In this document: positions 17,946 through 26,353 of the stretch, piece by piece | How positions within the stretch are numbered: the first letter of the stretch is position 1 | Layout: every line of letters begins with the position of its first letter | Origin: Sellimonas catena | GTDB taxonomy: Bacteria > Bacillota > Clostridia > Lachnospirales > Lachnospiraceae | Reading direction: 5' to 3' (one strand) | Assembly: GCF_045063725.1 (NCBI RefSeq) | Contig: NZ_CP173695.1 | Length of the DNA: 64,000 bases | Program-made: the position numbers and the translations under genes | Notes under the pieces: generated by a model | Seen by the model: only the letters and a program-made list of their open reading frames with translations | Told to the model about the DNA's origin: nothing | Database searches by the model: none

Positions 17946-18167
17946 ATGACACAAGCAGAAATGATTGATAATATGTATGAAAGAATCGGCAATAATGTCT
18001 CTAAAGCAGCCCTGGAACGGGCATTTCAGAAAATTTTTGCAGATATACACTCCCTCTGTATGGATAGAGATAGAAGCCCCGTCACCGTTCGCAGTTTCGG
18101 AACCGCTGACATCCCACCGGCAAAAAGAATTGCTTTCAGACGCTCAAAAGATACTCACTGTTTATAA
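17946..18167 (+). CDS. Small hypothetical protein
   Basis: Protein of 73 residues starting MTQAEMIDNMYERIGNNV, preceded by AGAAGGAGG. Mostly helical with a basic C terminus (PAKRIAFRRSKDTHCL). It ends the operon that starts at 15441 and is followed by a hairpin terminator. Family not recognised. Confidence 0.6.
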   Translation: MTQAEMIDNMYERIGNNVSKAALERAFQKIFADIHSLCMDRDRSPVTVRSFGTADIPPAKRIAFRRSKDTHCL

Positions 18168-18171
18168 GAAA

Positions 18172-18205
18172 AAGGACACACCATCTAACAGTGTGTCCGT
18201 TGCTT
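18172..18205. terminator. Bidirectional terminator between convergent genes
   Basis: GGACACAC (18174-18181) pairs with GTGTGTCC (18191-18198); A-rich sequence lies before it and GTTGCTTT after it. It separates the plus-strand operon from the minus-strand gene ending at 18211. Confidence 0.75.
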
Positions 18206-18210
18206 TCCCA

Positions 18211-18684
18211 TCATTCTCCAAATTGTTTTTCTGTATCTGCCAATGCAACTGCCCCCGGCAGCCTGCTTTCCGCTTCCGCTGCCCGCTGTGACGCTTTGAG
18301 AAAGGCATTGTGCTTGCTTTCGTCAAAAGGCAATTCTGGTCGATGCGATGTTGAAAAATCCAGTGTCTGCCGATATCCCTTATCATTCCCGACTTTCTTC
18401 ACTTCTGCTTCCACAATGCCCGTCCACCGGCTGTCTTCACACCCCTCTGTAGATACGCATTTCATCAGCCGGTCATAAGAAGCATCCGGCAGGTAATAAT
18501 CTTTAGATGTATAAGTTTTTCCAGATTTCTGACTGTGTGATACAGATTGCAAAAAAGTATTTGCCATTGGTGCATCCGCACCAATCTCCATCTGGTCACA
18601 AGCATAAGAAAAATGCAGTCGATGTGATGACTTTCCATCTTTTCCTGTACGAACGCCTAAGTCCTTTATCAAAATACGTGCCAT
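18211..18684 (-). CDS. Hypothetical protein, paralogue of 18789-19301
   Basis: Protein of 157 residues: MARILIKDLGVRTGKDGKSS, then HRLHFSYACDQMEIG. The same plan (mIvlKD.G...GK.G...H...FaYACDQ...) is found in the next gene, as are a shared YDRLM/YQRLM block and a late HNAFLKAS/HDSFVKAS block. No catalytic motif, signal peptide or membrane segment. Family not recognised. The pair is a diverged tandem duplication. Confidence 0.65.
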   Translation of the reverse strand: MARILIKDLGVRTGKDGKSSHRLHFSYACDQMEIGADAPMANTFLQSVSHSQKSGKTYTSKDYYLPDASYDRLMKCVSTEGCEDSRWTGIVEAEVKKVGNDKGYRQTLDFSTSHRPELPFDESKHNAFLKASQRAAEAESRLPGAVALADTEKQFGE

Positions 18685-18788
18685 AACACCCTCCTATATA
18701 AAAATCATCTCCACTATTTCATTTTCATTATACATCTATACGATTATTTTTGTCAATTTTATTCATTGTATACAATTATAAATCTCTT

Positions 18789-19301
18789 TTATATGTTATA
18801 TTCCATATCTTTCTTCTCGGTGGTCATCTGCGACAGACGCTCTTCTGCAGCGACCACCCTTTGCCTGCTCACCTCAGCCAAAGACGCTTTCACAAAACTA
18901 TCATGTGCCTGCTCATCAAACGGCTGCGCAGGAGTCGTAATACAGCCAACTTTCTCCGCCTTCTCCGTCAAATCCACGTATATCATAGGCTTGCCATTTC
19001 TACCTATGAAAGCATGAACCCCTGCTTCCACAAGCCCCGACCACTGAGAGTCTTCCATCCTATCTGTCCGGACATGCCGCATCAGGCGCTGATACACCGG
19101 CTCCGCCAGATAATCAGCATGGGAAATCCTCACTTTGCCATCCGCAGTCTTCACCCTGTAGGATTTCAAATATGGATTCGGCACAATAGCATCTCTTCCC
19201 TGTACTTTCTGGTCACAGGCATAAGCAAAAGAAACTTTGTGCTGCATCTGTCCGCCCTTTCCCTGTACAGTCCCATAATCTTTGAATACAATTCTATCCA
19301 T
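18789..19301 (-). CDS. Hypothetical protein, paralogue of 18211-18684
   Basis: Protein of 170 residues: MDRIVFKDYGTVQGKGGQMQ, then HKVSFAYACDQKVQG. It shares block order and about one third of residues with the 157-residue gene downstream; the last ~20 residues (RLSQMTTEKKDMEYNI) are extra. A/T-rich promoter-like DNA lies upstream (19320-19375). Function unknown. Confidence 0.65.
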   Translation of the reverse strand: MDRIVFKDYGTVQGKGGQMQHKVSFAYACDQKVQGRDAIVPNPYLKSYRVKTADGKVRISHADYLAEPVYQRLMRHVRTDRMEDSQWSGLVEAGVHAFIGRNGKPMIYVDLTEKAEKVGCITTPAQPFDEQAHDSFVKASLAEVSRQRVVAAEERLSQMTTEKKDMEYNI

Positions 19302-19382
19302 GTATCATCCCTGCTTTTATCAATTTATAAGATTATTTTACACTCTATTATACATAAATACAATTATATTCTATTTAAAATT

Positions 19383-19590
19383 CAGCGGACACCAGACCAT
19401 AAATCCAGGTGTCCGCCTACTCATATCCTAAACCTATAGACCCATTCTAAATAAGCTGGGTCTCTACAGACCAATACATCAGTGAGAGAAAAACAGCCAT
19501 CCATACGATGGCTTACAATGTGAGAGTTTTTCTACACTGTGAGCGAGACCCTGGGCGAGAGTATACAAGACTACACAAAGGAGAGTTACA
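19383..19590 (+). promoter_or_regulatory. Hairpin-rich leader before the small gene at 19592
   Basis: Several strong inverted repeats follow one another: GCGGACACC/GGTGTCCGC (19384-19414), AGACCCA/TGGGTCT (about 19438-19463), AGCCATC/GATGGCT (19493-19511) nested inside AGAAAAAC/GTTTTTCT (about 19486-19534). The first can be a terminator for the minus-strand paralogues. The others lie in the leader of the 67-residue gene. No known riboswitch was recognised. Confidence 0.4.
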
Positions 19591-19591
19591 T

Positions 19592-19795
19592 ATGAAAGAA
19601 AATATTACACAAAAATTCTTAGAAACAGCAATCATGCTTTCCCGCATGTACGGCGTTGCGGAAACGCTGGAGCCATTACCGAACATTCCGCAGGAAAAGC
19701 TGACGCCTATGATATGCGACTGGACAAAAGAATTCCTGCAGTCCAATAGTGACATGACGGATTTCCTGTACAAGAAAATCCAAAAGCTCAAGTAA
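19592..19795 (+). CDS. Small hypothetical protein
   Basis: Protein of 67 residues starting MKENITQKFLETAIMLS with AAAGGAGAG before the ATG. Helical, with a charged C terminus (DFLYKKIQKLK). Its stop lies one base from the end of the convergent regulator gene at 19797. Function not recognised; the long structured leader suggests post-transcriptional control. Confidence 0.55.
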   Translation: MKENITQKFLETAIMLSRMYGVAETLEPLPNIPQEKLTPMICDWTKEFLQSNSDMTDFLYKKIQKLK

Positions 19796-19796
19796 A

Positions 19797-20006
19797 TCAA
19801 TCCGCTTCCGGCGGAACATATTCCAGAATGTCTTCCACCCGACATTCCAGGATTTCACACAATGTATCCAGCGTTGTCGTGGTGATAGGCTTCCCATGCT
19901 TCATACGATGCAATGTATTCGCCGGAACGCCATGCTTAAAGATTAGAGCATATTCCGTTATATCACGCTTAAAAAGCGTGTCATAAAAGGGTTGATAAGA
20001 AATCAT
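19797..20006 (-). CDS. Cro/C1-type helix-turn-helix regulator (short)
   Basis: Protein of 69 residues. The helix-turn-helix is ITEYALIFKHGVPANTLHRM and is followed by the family ending TTLDTLCEILECRVEDILEY. This compact form is common in Firmicutes as small repressors. It faces the repeat-protein gene at 20197, with A/T-rich divergent promoter DNA between (20030-20110), and might control it; this is an inference from position. Confidence 0.8.
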   Translation of the reverse strand: MISYQPFYDTLFKRDITEYALIFKHGVPANTLHRMKHGKPITTTTLDTLCEILECRVEDILEYVPPEAD

Positions 20007-20196
20007 TGAATCATCTCCAAATTCTTATTTTCCCTTATTGTTACATACTCAATTCGTTGACTATACTAAATCGATTGAGTATAATGTTATATTAGGAAAT
20101 ATCTGGAAAAGTCACTCCTGCTTTTGTGGCTTAAACAGGTTTCCATAACACAACTAAACTATATTCTATGCGCGTAGAAAGGAGTTTAACAACATT

Positions 20197-23070
20197 ATGA
20201 AAAGAAAGTACGTATCGGCATTACTGGCGTCCATTATGATTGCCGCATCTGCCACAGCAACCGCTGTTCCTTTGGCGATTTATGCCAACAGCAATACGGA
20301 AATGAACACCATCGCTGTTGAAAACGAAATCGCTGAGACAGAAACAGCCGGACGCAGCATCTATGTAGGTGCAAAAGCATCTCTGGACATCAGAGAAAAG
20401 GTCCTTGATAAACTGGGCTACAAGGACAAAAACATCGACCTGAAGGATGTCAGATTAGAACTGAAAGAAGAACTGATTGAGGACAAAGAAAATCCTGATA
20501 TCTGGATTCCGGCAGAGGAAACACCAGACAACATGATGACCGTACAGGATGAAACTGTCACATTCAATCGTGAAGGAATTTTCAAAGTAGATGTCACAGT
20601 CAAAGACAAAACAACCTCCGTACTATTTGACGTAGACGAAGAACTGTTTGCCTATGTGAATCTTAATGACTGGGTTATCGTAAACGGAACCAAAAAGACA
20701 GATTTTCTGGACAAAACACTGGTCACCTTCGATGAGACAAAAGTCAAAAGCGTAGAACTGAAAGATACTAATGTCAACTTTGCAAAGAATGACGACTATC
20801 TGTTGGCATATGAAATCACAGATGCAGACGGCAAAACTTACGAAAAGAGTGTCATTGTATCTGTAACAGACAAAAAGACAGCAGACGAACTCAGCGAAGA
20901 AGGCGTATGGTTGGGTAAGAACATCGTATCCATCACACTGCCAACAGAGCAGAGTCAGACTCCGGTACTTGGAACCTCCAAGCAGCCAAACAAAGGGACA
21001 GGACATTCCACATCGAAACCTGCTCACTCCACTGCCAAGAAGCCGTCCGCTGCTCCGCAGAAAGGAAATTCCCAGAATGCTTCCAAGCCTTCTGAATCCA
21101 CAGATACTGTAGAGACGCCTGCGCATCAGCACAAATATGATAAAGGTGTCATTACAAAACAGCCTACCTGTACCGAAGCCGGGGAAAAGAAGTTCACTTG
21201 CATAGACGGTGATGATTTCTATACCGTAGCAGTTCCTGCAACAGGACATTCCTGGAATCAGGGTGAAGTCACAGTTGCTCCAACCTGTACAAAGGAAGGA
21301 ACAAAGACATTTACCTGTACAGAGTGTGGAAAAACCAAACAGGAAGCAATCCCGGCAGACGGTCACGACTATGTTGCGGAAATCACAAAAGAAGCAACCT
21401 GCGGCGAAGATGGTATCAAGACCTATACCTGCTCTGTCTGCGGTGACTCCTACACCGAAGTCATTCCAGCTACAGAAAAGCACAACTGGGATGCAGGCGT
21501 GATTACGAAACAGCCGACCTGTACAGAAAAAGGCGTGAAGACATTCACATGTACGGTCTGCGGTGAAATAAAGACCGAAGAAGTAGCTGCCCTTGGACAT
21601 GCTTATGATAACGGTGTCATCACAACAGAACCGACTTGTACAAAACCTGGCGTAAAAACCTTTACCTGTACGCATGATGGATGCACGCATTCCTACACAG
21701 AAGAAGTAAAACCGCTTGGTCACGACTATGTTGCGGAAATTACGAAAGAAGCAACCTGTGGCACAGATGGTATCAAGACCTATACCTGCAGCCACTGCGG
21801 TGACACATATACAGAAGTCATTCCGGCTACAGAAAAGCATACTTGGGATGCAGGCGTTGTAACGAAAAAGCCGACTTGCGGCAAAGAAGGCGTAAAGACA
21901 TTCACATGTACGGTCTGTGGTGAAACAAAGACGGAAGCCATTCCGAAACTGGAACATGCCTACGGCGAATGGTTCGTAACCAGAGAAGCGACTTGTACCG
22001 AAAACGGTTCTGAAGCACGCATCTGTGAAAACTGTGGCATTGCAGAACTCCGCAGCATTGAACCACTCGGACACGACCTGAAGGAAGAAATCATCAAAGA
22101 GGCTACCTGCGGCGAAGTTGGTGAAAAGAAAGTAACCTGCTCCAAATGCGATTACGAAGAAATCGTAGAAATCCCGGCTACAGGAAAGCACAGCTATGGT
22201 GAATGGACGGTTGTAATGGAACCTACTTGCAACAAAGCTGGCAAAGAACAGAGAACCTGTTCTGTATGTGGTCACAAAGAAAGCCGTGAAATCCCAGCTA
22301 CAGGTAAGCACAGCTGGAATGCAGGCGTTGTAACAAAAGAGCCAACCTGTACAGAAACAGGTGTAAGAACTTACACATGTACAGTCTGTGGTGAAACCAA
22401 GACCGAGGAGATTGCAACAGTTTCTCACTCTTACGGTGCATGGGTTACAACGAAAGAACCAACCTGCGCAGCAGGTGAAGAACAGAGAACCTGTTCTGTA
22501 TGCGGTCATGTAGAAACCCGTGAGATTCCGGCTACTGGCGAGCACAGCTTTGGAGAATGGATTATCGACAAACAGGCATCTTGCGGTGTAGCAGGAAGCA
22601 AACACCGTACATGTTCTGTCTGTGGTGAAACAGAAACACAGACAATCCCGGCTCTGGAACACAACTACACAACCGTTATCACAAAACAGCCTACCTGTAC
22701 AACTCCTGGTGAAAAGGTGACAACCTGCTCTATCTGCGGTGACAGAATCGTAGAAACAATTCCGGCTGTAGACCATAACTGGGAGCATCACGATGCAACC
22801 GGACATTATGAAGAAAAGGTCATCGAAGAAGCCTGGACCGAGCAGAAAGCCATCTGGAAAGTAGTCTGCAACGGCTGCGGTGCTCAGTTCGATAATGCTG
22901 ATGAAGCCCTCTTACATGTAATGCTTTCACCAGCTGGAAGTGGTTGCCAGAACTACTCTAGCAAGGTTGTCGGTTACGAAACCATCGAACATCCTGCTGT
23001 AACAGAACCAGTTTGGGTTGTAGACACCCCAGCTTACGATATCTGTACAATCTGCGGTACCCGCAAATAA
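20197..23070 (+). CDS. Large secreted Cys-rich repeat protein
   Basis: Protein of 957 residues with a signal peptide (MKRKYVSALLASIMIAASAT...). An N-terminal region of ~250 residues (about 40-290) and a Pro/Ser/Thr/Lys linker (about 250-305) follow. Then come about 14 tandem repeats of ~39 residues (about 312-865), each opening with His (HSW, HNW, HDY, HAY), then PTC or ATC, then KTYTC..CG and IPA. Each unit has one single Cys plus a CxxC pair. The last ~90 residues keep CNGCG and CTICG. No LPXTG motif or membrane anchor is visible, so attachment to the cell is unclear. GAAAGGAG precedes the ATG. A surface or extracellular adhesin-like role is inferred. Confidence 0.75.
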   Translation: MKRKYVSALLASIMIAASATATAVPLAIYANSNTEMNTIAVENEIAETETAGRSIYVGAKASLDIREKVLDKLGYKDKNIDLKDVRLELKEELIEDKENPDIWIPAEETPDNMMTVQDETVTFNREGIFKVDVTVKDKTTSVLFDVDEELFAYVNLNDWVIVNGTKKTDFLDKTLVTFDETKVKSVELKDTNVNFAKNDDYLLAYEITDADGKTYEKSVIVSVTDKKTADELSEEGVWLGKNIVSITLPTEQSQTPVLGTSKQPNKGTGHSTSKPAHSTAKKPSAAPQKGNSQNASKPSESTDTVETPAHQHKYDKGVITKQPTCTEAGEKKFTCIDGDDFYTVAVPATGHSWNQGEVTVAPTCTKEGTKTFTCTECGKTKQEAIPADGHDYVAEITKEATCGEDGIKTYTCSVCGDSYTEVIPATEKHNWDAGVITKQPTCTEKGVKTFTCTVCGEIKTEEVAALGHAYDNGVITTEPTCTKPGVKTFTCTHDGCTHSYTEEVKPLGHDYVAEITKEATCGTDGIKTYTCSHCGDTYTEVIPATEKHTWDAGVVTKKPTCGKEGVKTFTCTVCGETKTEAIPKLEHAYGEWFVTREATCTENGSEARICENCGIAELRSIEPLGHDLKEEIIKEATCGEVGEKKVTCSKCDYEEIVEIPATGKHSYGEWTVVMEPTCNKAGKEQRTCSVCGHKESREIPATGKHSWNAGVVTKEPTCTETGVRTYTCTVCGETKTEEIATVSHSYGAWVTTKEPTCAAGEEQRTCSVCGHVETREIPATGEHSFGEWIIDKQASCGVAGSKHRTCSVCGETETQTIPALEHNYTTVITKQPTCTTPGEKVTTCSICGDRIVETIPAVDHNWEHHDATGHYEEKVIEEAWTEQKAIWKVVCNGCGAQFDNADEALLHVMLSPAGSGCQNYSSKVVGYETIEHPAVTEPVWVVDTPAYDICTICGTRK

Positions 23071-23078
23071 AACATATT

Positions 23079-23117
23079 CTCTCCTACCTGCTATTAGCGG
23101 GTAGGAGAATCTTTTTA
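23079..23117 (+). terminator. Terminator of the repeat-protein gene
   Basis: TCTCCTACC pairs with GGTAGGAGA around a short loop and is followed by ATCTTTTTAT, about 10 bases after the stop. Confidence 0.85.
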
Positions 23118-23265
23118 TAATTAGTACTCCACAAAAATTTTAACTTTTTTCAACAAATCCCAAATCATATATAATGAAATAGACAAAGAACTGCTGCACA
23201 ATGAGCAAGGCAGACCGTGTGTCTTACGAATCAAACTACGCTACCAGGAAAGGTCCTATGATTTC

Positions 23266-23272
23266 GTTGTAC
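23266..23272. repeat. 7-bp target duplication, left copy
   Basis: GTTGTAC, identical to 26347-26353; together they flank the Tn7/Mu-like transposon. Confidence 0.75.
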
Positions 23273-23486
23273 TGTAGAGCAACATTTTATAAATGCTTGA
23301 GATTGAAAGAAAAAAGCAGATAGTAAGAATAGATGGATCAGAAGAATGATGAGAGTATGCCGTGATTTACTGCATGCTCTTTTCTCTTTACAGACAGGAT
23401 TATAATAAAAAAGAAGGACCCCCTTCCTTGGCAAGAACCGGTTCCCTCTTTCAACAAATACATCCCGAAGGAAGTATCCAGATACT

Positions 23487-24053
23487 ATGATACGCATTTT
23501 CAATCTGTTTTGCAAGCTGAAAGAAATAAAAATCTCAGACCAGGAGTGGTTTGACCAAGCGGTCCGCAGCTTGAACCTTTCCGATCACTCCTGCCCTTAC
23601 TGCAATTCGAAAGGACATCTGATCCTTCACGATGTCTATCCCCGTTACATGGTCACTTTAAAGAATAACGGGCCAGTGACGGTAATTCTGCGTGTCCCAC
23701 GGGTAAAGTGTATCTCCTGCGGACATACCCATGCCCTTCTTCCCGAAATGCTGATCCCCTATTCTTCCTACAGCCTGCGCTTTGTCCTGACAGTGCTGGA
23801 AGCCTATTTCCTGCATGTCCATACAGTAGAAAAAATTTGTGAAAGATACCAGATTGTCCATTCCACGCTTTATACCTTCCGCAGCCTGTTCCTTTCCCAT
23901 AAACGGCTAATCCTGGGAGTCCTGGACGATGCACAGGAAAAGGGATCTGACTTCATCGGAAAGATAGATGGGATGCAGCTCTCCCAGTTCTGGGATTCGT
24001 TCCGGCATTCCTTTCTCCAGGCATACCATGCGTCAGATTTCCATCACCGATGA
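23487..24053 (+). CDS. DUF6431-like transposon protein
   Basis: Protein of 188 residues with a zinc-finger-like start (HSCPYCNSKGH, then KCISCGHTHALLPEM) followed by a helical region (VEKICERYQIVHSTLYTFRS) that may be a helix-turn-helix. This protein type accompanies DDE/ATPase transposons in Lachnospiraceae, often annotated DUF6431; the name is from memory. Its role is unknown; DNA binding is inferred. First gene in the transposon. Confidence 0.65.
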   Translation: MIRIFNLFCKLKEIKISDQEWFDQAVRSLNLSDHSCPYCNSKGHLILHDVYPRYMVTLKNNGPVTVILRVPRVKCISCGHTHALLPEMLIPYSSYSLRFVLTVLEAYFLHVHTVEKICERYQIVHSTLYTFRSLFLSHKRLILGVLDDAQEKGSDFIGKIDGMQLSQFWDSFRHSFLQAYHASDFHHR

Positions 24054-24145
24054 AATTTCAGACAAAGCGGTTCGGATGCTTCCCATAATCCCGGCATGTA
24101 CGATGCACAGGGGCAGAGGTATGCTGTAACCGGAGGCGATAAGAA

Positions 24146-25435
24146 ATGGAACAGCAAAAGAAAACAGACAGAATGGATGAATTGATGGAGATCGCACGGC
24201 TCCGGTTTGGGATGATTGCGCCGGTGATCCAGGAGACCTATCCGGATGAATCGGTCATGGCATACTGCAGAAGGGTAGCCCAGACCCCGATGCGTCTTCC
24301 GGATGGGCGGATAGTGAAATACAAGCCCAAAACGATCGGGAAATGGGTATCCCTTTACCGGAATGGCGGGATTGACGCCCTGACGCCAAAAACGCGGTCA
24401 GACCTGGGAAAGACCCGGGTACTTACAGAGGAAGCAATCGATGAGATCTACCGGATCAAGCAGAAATATCCGAGGCTGAACGCAACGCAGGTCCATGCCA
24501 GGCTGGTGCAGGAAAGCCTGATCCCGGCAACGGTTTCCGTGGCAACCGTCCAGAGATTTGTGAAACGCAACGGGCTGAAAAGTGCAGACGCGGCGCTGGC
24601 CGGCCGTGACCGGAAAGCGTTCGAAGAGGCGTATTTCGGAGGAATGTATCAGGCGGATACGTGTTACCTTCCGTATCTGGAAGAAAACGGGAAAAAGCAC
24701 AGGACATATCTGATCATGATCCTGGACGACTACTCCCGGATGATCGTAGGCGGGCAGATCTTTTACCAGGAGAATGCATACAACTTCCAGAAGGTCCTCA
24801 AGGATGCAGTTGCGGCTTATGGTATCCCGGACAAGCTGTATGTGGACTCCGGCGCGCCCTACAAAAACCGGCAGCTAGATATGATCTGCGCATCCATTGG
24901 GACAGTGCTTCTGCATACCCCTGTCCGGGATGGGGCCAGCAAGGGGAAGGTGGAGCGAAATTTCAGGACGCTCAAGGAAAGATGGCTCTACGGGCTCGAC
25001 ATCAGCCAGATCCGCTCCCTGGAGGAGTTCAATAATCTCCTGGCAGCATATATCCGGAAACACAATACGACAGAGCATTCCACGACAGGGGAAACGCCGC
25101 TTTCCCGTTATCTCCACAGCGGGCGTCCGGTAAGGAAGCCAAAGTCACCGGAATGGCTGGACGAATGTTTCCTGAACCGCGCGACCCGCAGAGTATCACG
25201 GGATGCCACTGTCGAACTGGATTCCCGGTGTTACGATGCGCCGATGCAGTTCATCGGACAGAAGGTAGAGGTGCGTTACCTTCCGGATGACCCGGAGAAA
25301 GCATGGGTATTTTCGGAAGGGAAGCGGCATCCGATGCGCCTGACAAACCGGGCGGAAAATGGGAGAACAAAGCGTAAGAACCAAGTGTCGATTGATTACA
25401 GCACAGTACTTGGAGGTGGGGAAGATGTACACTGA
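24146..25435 (+). CDS. DDE transposase (TnsB/Mu/IS481-like integrase core)
   Basis: Protein of 429 residues. An N-terminal helix-turn-helix pair (KTIGKWVSLYRNGGIDALTP; ATQVHARLV) precedes an rve core with Asp in YQADTCYLPY, Asp in YVDSGAPYKN and Glu in SKGKVERNFRTLKE. A beta-barrel-like C-terminal region follows (YDAPMQFIGQKVEVRY). GGAGGCGATAAGAA precedes the ATG. It would cut and join the transposon ends with the ATPase encoded next, whose gene overlaps its last 11 bases. Confidence 0.88.
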   Translation: MEQQKKTDRMDELMEIARLRFGMIAPVIQETYPDESVMAYCRRVAQTPMRLPDGRIVKYKPKTIGKWVSLYRNGGIDALTPKTRSDLGKTRVLTEEAIDEIYRIKQKYPRLNATQVHARLVQESLIPATVSVATVQRFVKRNGLKSADAALAGRDRKAFEEAYFGGMYQADTCYLPYLEENGKKHRTYLIMILDDYSRMIVGGQIFYQENAYNFQKVLKDAVAAYGIPDKLYVDSGAPYKNRQLDMICASIGTVLLHTPVRDGASKGKVERNFRTLKERWLYGLDISQIRSLEEFNNLLAAYIRKHNTTEHSTTGETPLSRYLHSGRPVRKPKSPEWLDECFLNRATRRVSRDATVELDSRCYDAPMQFIGQKVEVRYLPDDPEKAWVFSEGKRHPMRLTNRAENGRTKRKNQVSIDYSTVLGGGEDVH

Positions 25436-26231
25436 TTATTATGGGCTGAGTTTTAACCCGTTTGATAAACAGATGGTAAAAGAGAAAGACGCTTTTGAGT
25501 CTGAAGATTTCCGTGAGATGACAGCCCGGCTGGAATACCTGAAGGAGATCAGGGGGATCGGGGTGTTTACTGCAAGCCCGGGGATGGGAAAGACGTTCGC
25601 GCTGCGGTGCTTTTCGAAAAAACTGAATCCGAACCTGTACCAGTGCGCCTATCTGTGTCTGTCAACCGTAAGCGTGCAGGAATTCTACCGCCAGCTGTGT
25701 GAAGCGCTGGGGCTGGAATCCGGATTCGGGAAGAGCCAGATGTTTAAGTCGATCCAGGAACGGCTGTATTATCTGTACAAAGAGAAACGGCAGCCGTTCA
25801 TCTGTATCCTGGATGAAGCACAGTACCTGAACAGCAGTATCCTGAGGGATTTGAAAATGCTGATGAACCAGAAGTATGATTCGGTGAACTGCTTCTCCCT
25901 GATTCTCTGTGGGGAGCCCTACCTGAACCACATCCTAGAGAAACAGGTCAACGAGGCGCTGCGGCAGAGAATCGTGGTCCACTACAACTTCCACGGGCTT
26001 ACAGACCAGGAGGTGCCGGATTATATCCGGCAGAAGATCCGGAATGCAGGAGGCAGCCCGGAGATCATCGATACCGCGGCAATCAGCTCCGTCCACAGCT
26101 ACAGCCAGGGAAATCCGCGTCTGATTGATAATGTAATGACAGACGCGATGACTTTGGGAAGCCAGATGGAGAAAAAGGTGATCGATGCCGAGGTGATGCT
26201 GGCGGCAATCAATAACCAGGCACTGAGCTGA
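25425..26231 (+). CDS. ExeA/TnsC-like AAA+ transposition ATPase
   Basis: Protein of 268 residues starting MYTDYYGLSFNPFDKQM. Walker A is ASPGMGKTFALR, Walker B ICILDEAQYLN, and the Arg-rich sensor area is EALRQRIVVHYNF. The family (TnsC, MuB-like, ExeA) selects the target and stimulates the transposase. The ATG at 25425 follows GGAGGTGGGGAAG. It overlaps the transposase gene, so both are made together. The stop is 115 bases before the right transposon end. Confidence 0.88.
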   Translation: MYTDYYGLSFNPFDKQMVKEKDAFESEDFREMTARLEYLKEIRGIGVFTASPGMGKTFALRCFSKKLNPNLYQCAYLCLSTVSVQEFYRQLCEALGLESGFGKSQMFKSIQERLYYLYKEKRQPFICILDEAQYLNSSILRDLKMLMNQKYDSVNCFSLILCGEPYLNHILEKQVNEALRQRIVVHYNFHGLTDQEVPDYIRQKIRNAGGSPEIIDTAAISSVHSYSQGNPRLIDNVMTDAMTLGSQMEKKVIDAEVMLAAINNQALS

Positions 26232-26346
26232 AAGAATGCAGGAAAAGAGGCATGACCGTGTCGTTGAGATGCGATTGTGCTTTTTTTCTGGAAAAGTTGG
26301 CGATTATAAAATGCTGTTTGTGGCTACCAGAAAGTGTCGCTCGACA

Positions 26347-26353
26347 GTTGTAC
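26347..26353. repeat. 7-bp target duplication, right copy
   Basis: GTTGTAC, identical to 23266-23272; the toxin frame continues from it as PLRSN. Confidence 0.75.

Larger units (their letters stand above)
23273..26346 (+). mobile_element. Three-gene Tn7/Mu-like transposon (3074 bp)
   Basis: Left end TGTAGAGCAACATTTTATAA and right end (complement) TGTCGAGCGACACTTTC are imperfect terminal inverted repeats beginning TGT. A second inner pair containing CATTTTATAA occurs near each end (23283 and 26303), like multiple transposase sites. Seven-base direct repeats flank it. It encodes a DUF6431-like protein, a DDE transposase and an AAA+ ATPase. Removing it and one repeat restores the toxin frame. 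No cargo gene is present. Confidence 0.82.

Noticed and set aside
21127..22780. Regularly spaced repeats that might be a CRISPR array
   Set aside because: The ~117-base periodicity is coding (39-residue units), without identical repeats and unique spacers; no cas genes are present.
20623..22806. 727-codon open frame on the minus strand
   Set aside because: It lies wholly antisense to the Cys-repeat protein gene; its Phe/Cys-rich repeats mirror the sense repeats, and it has no ribosome site.
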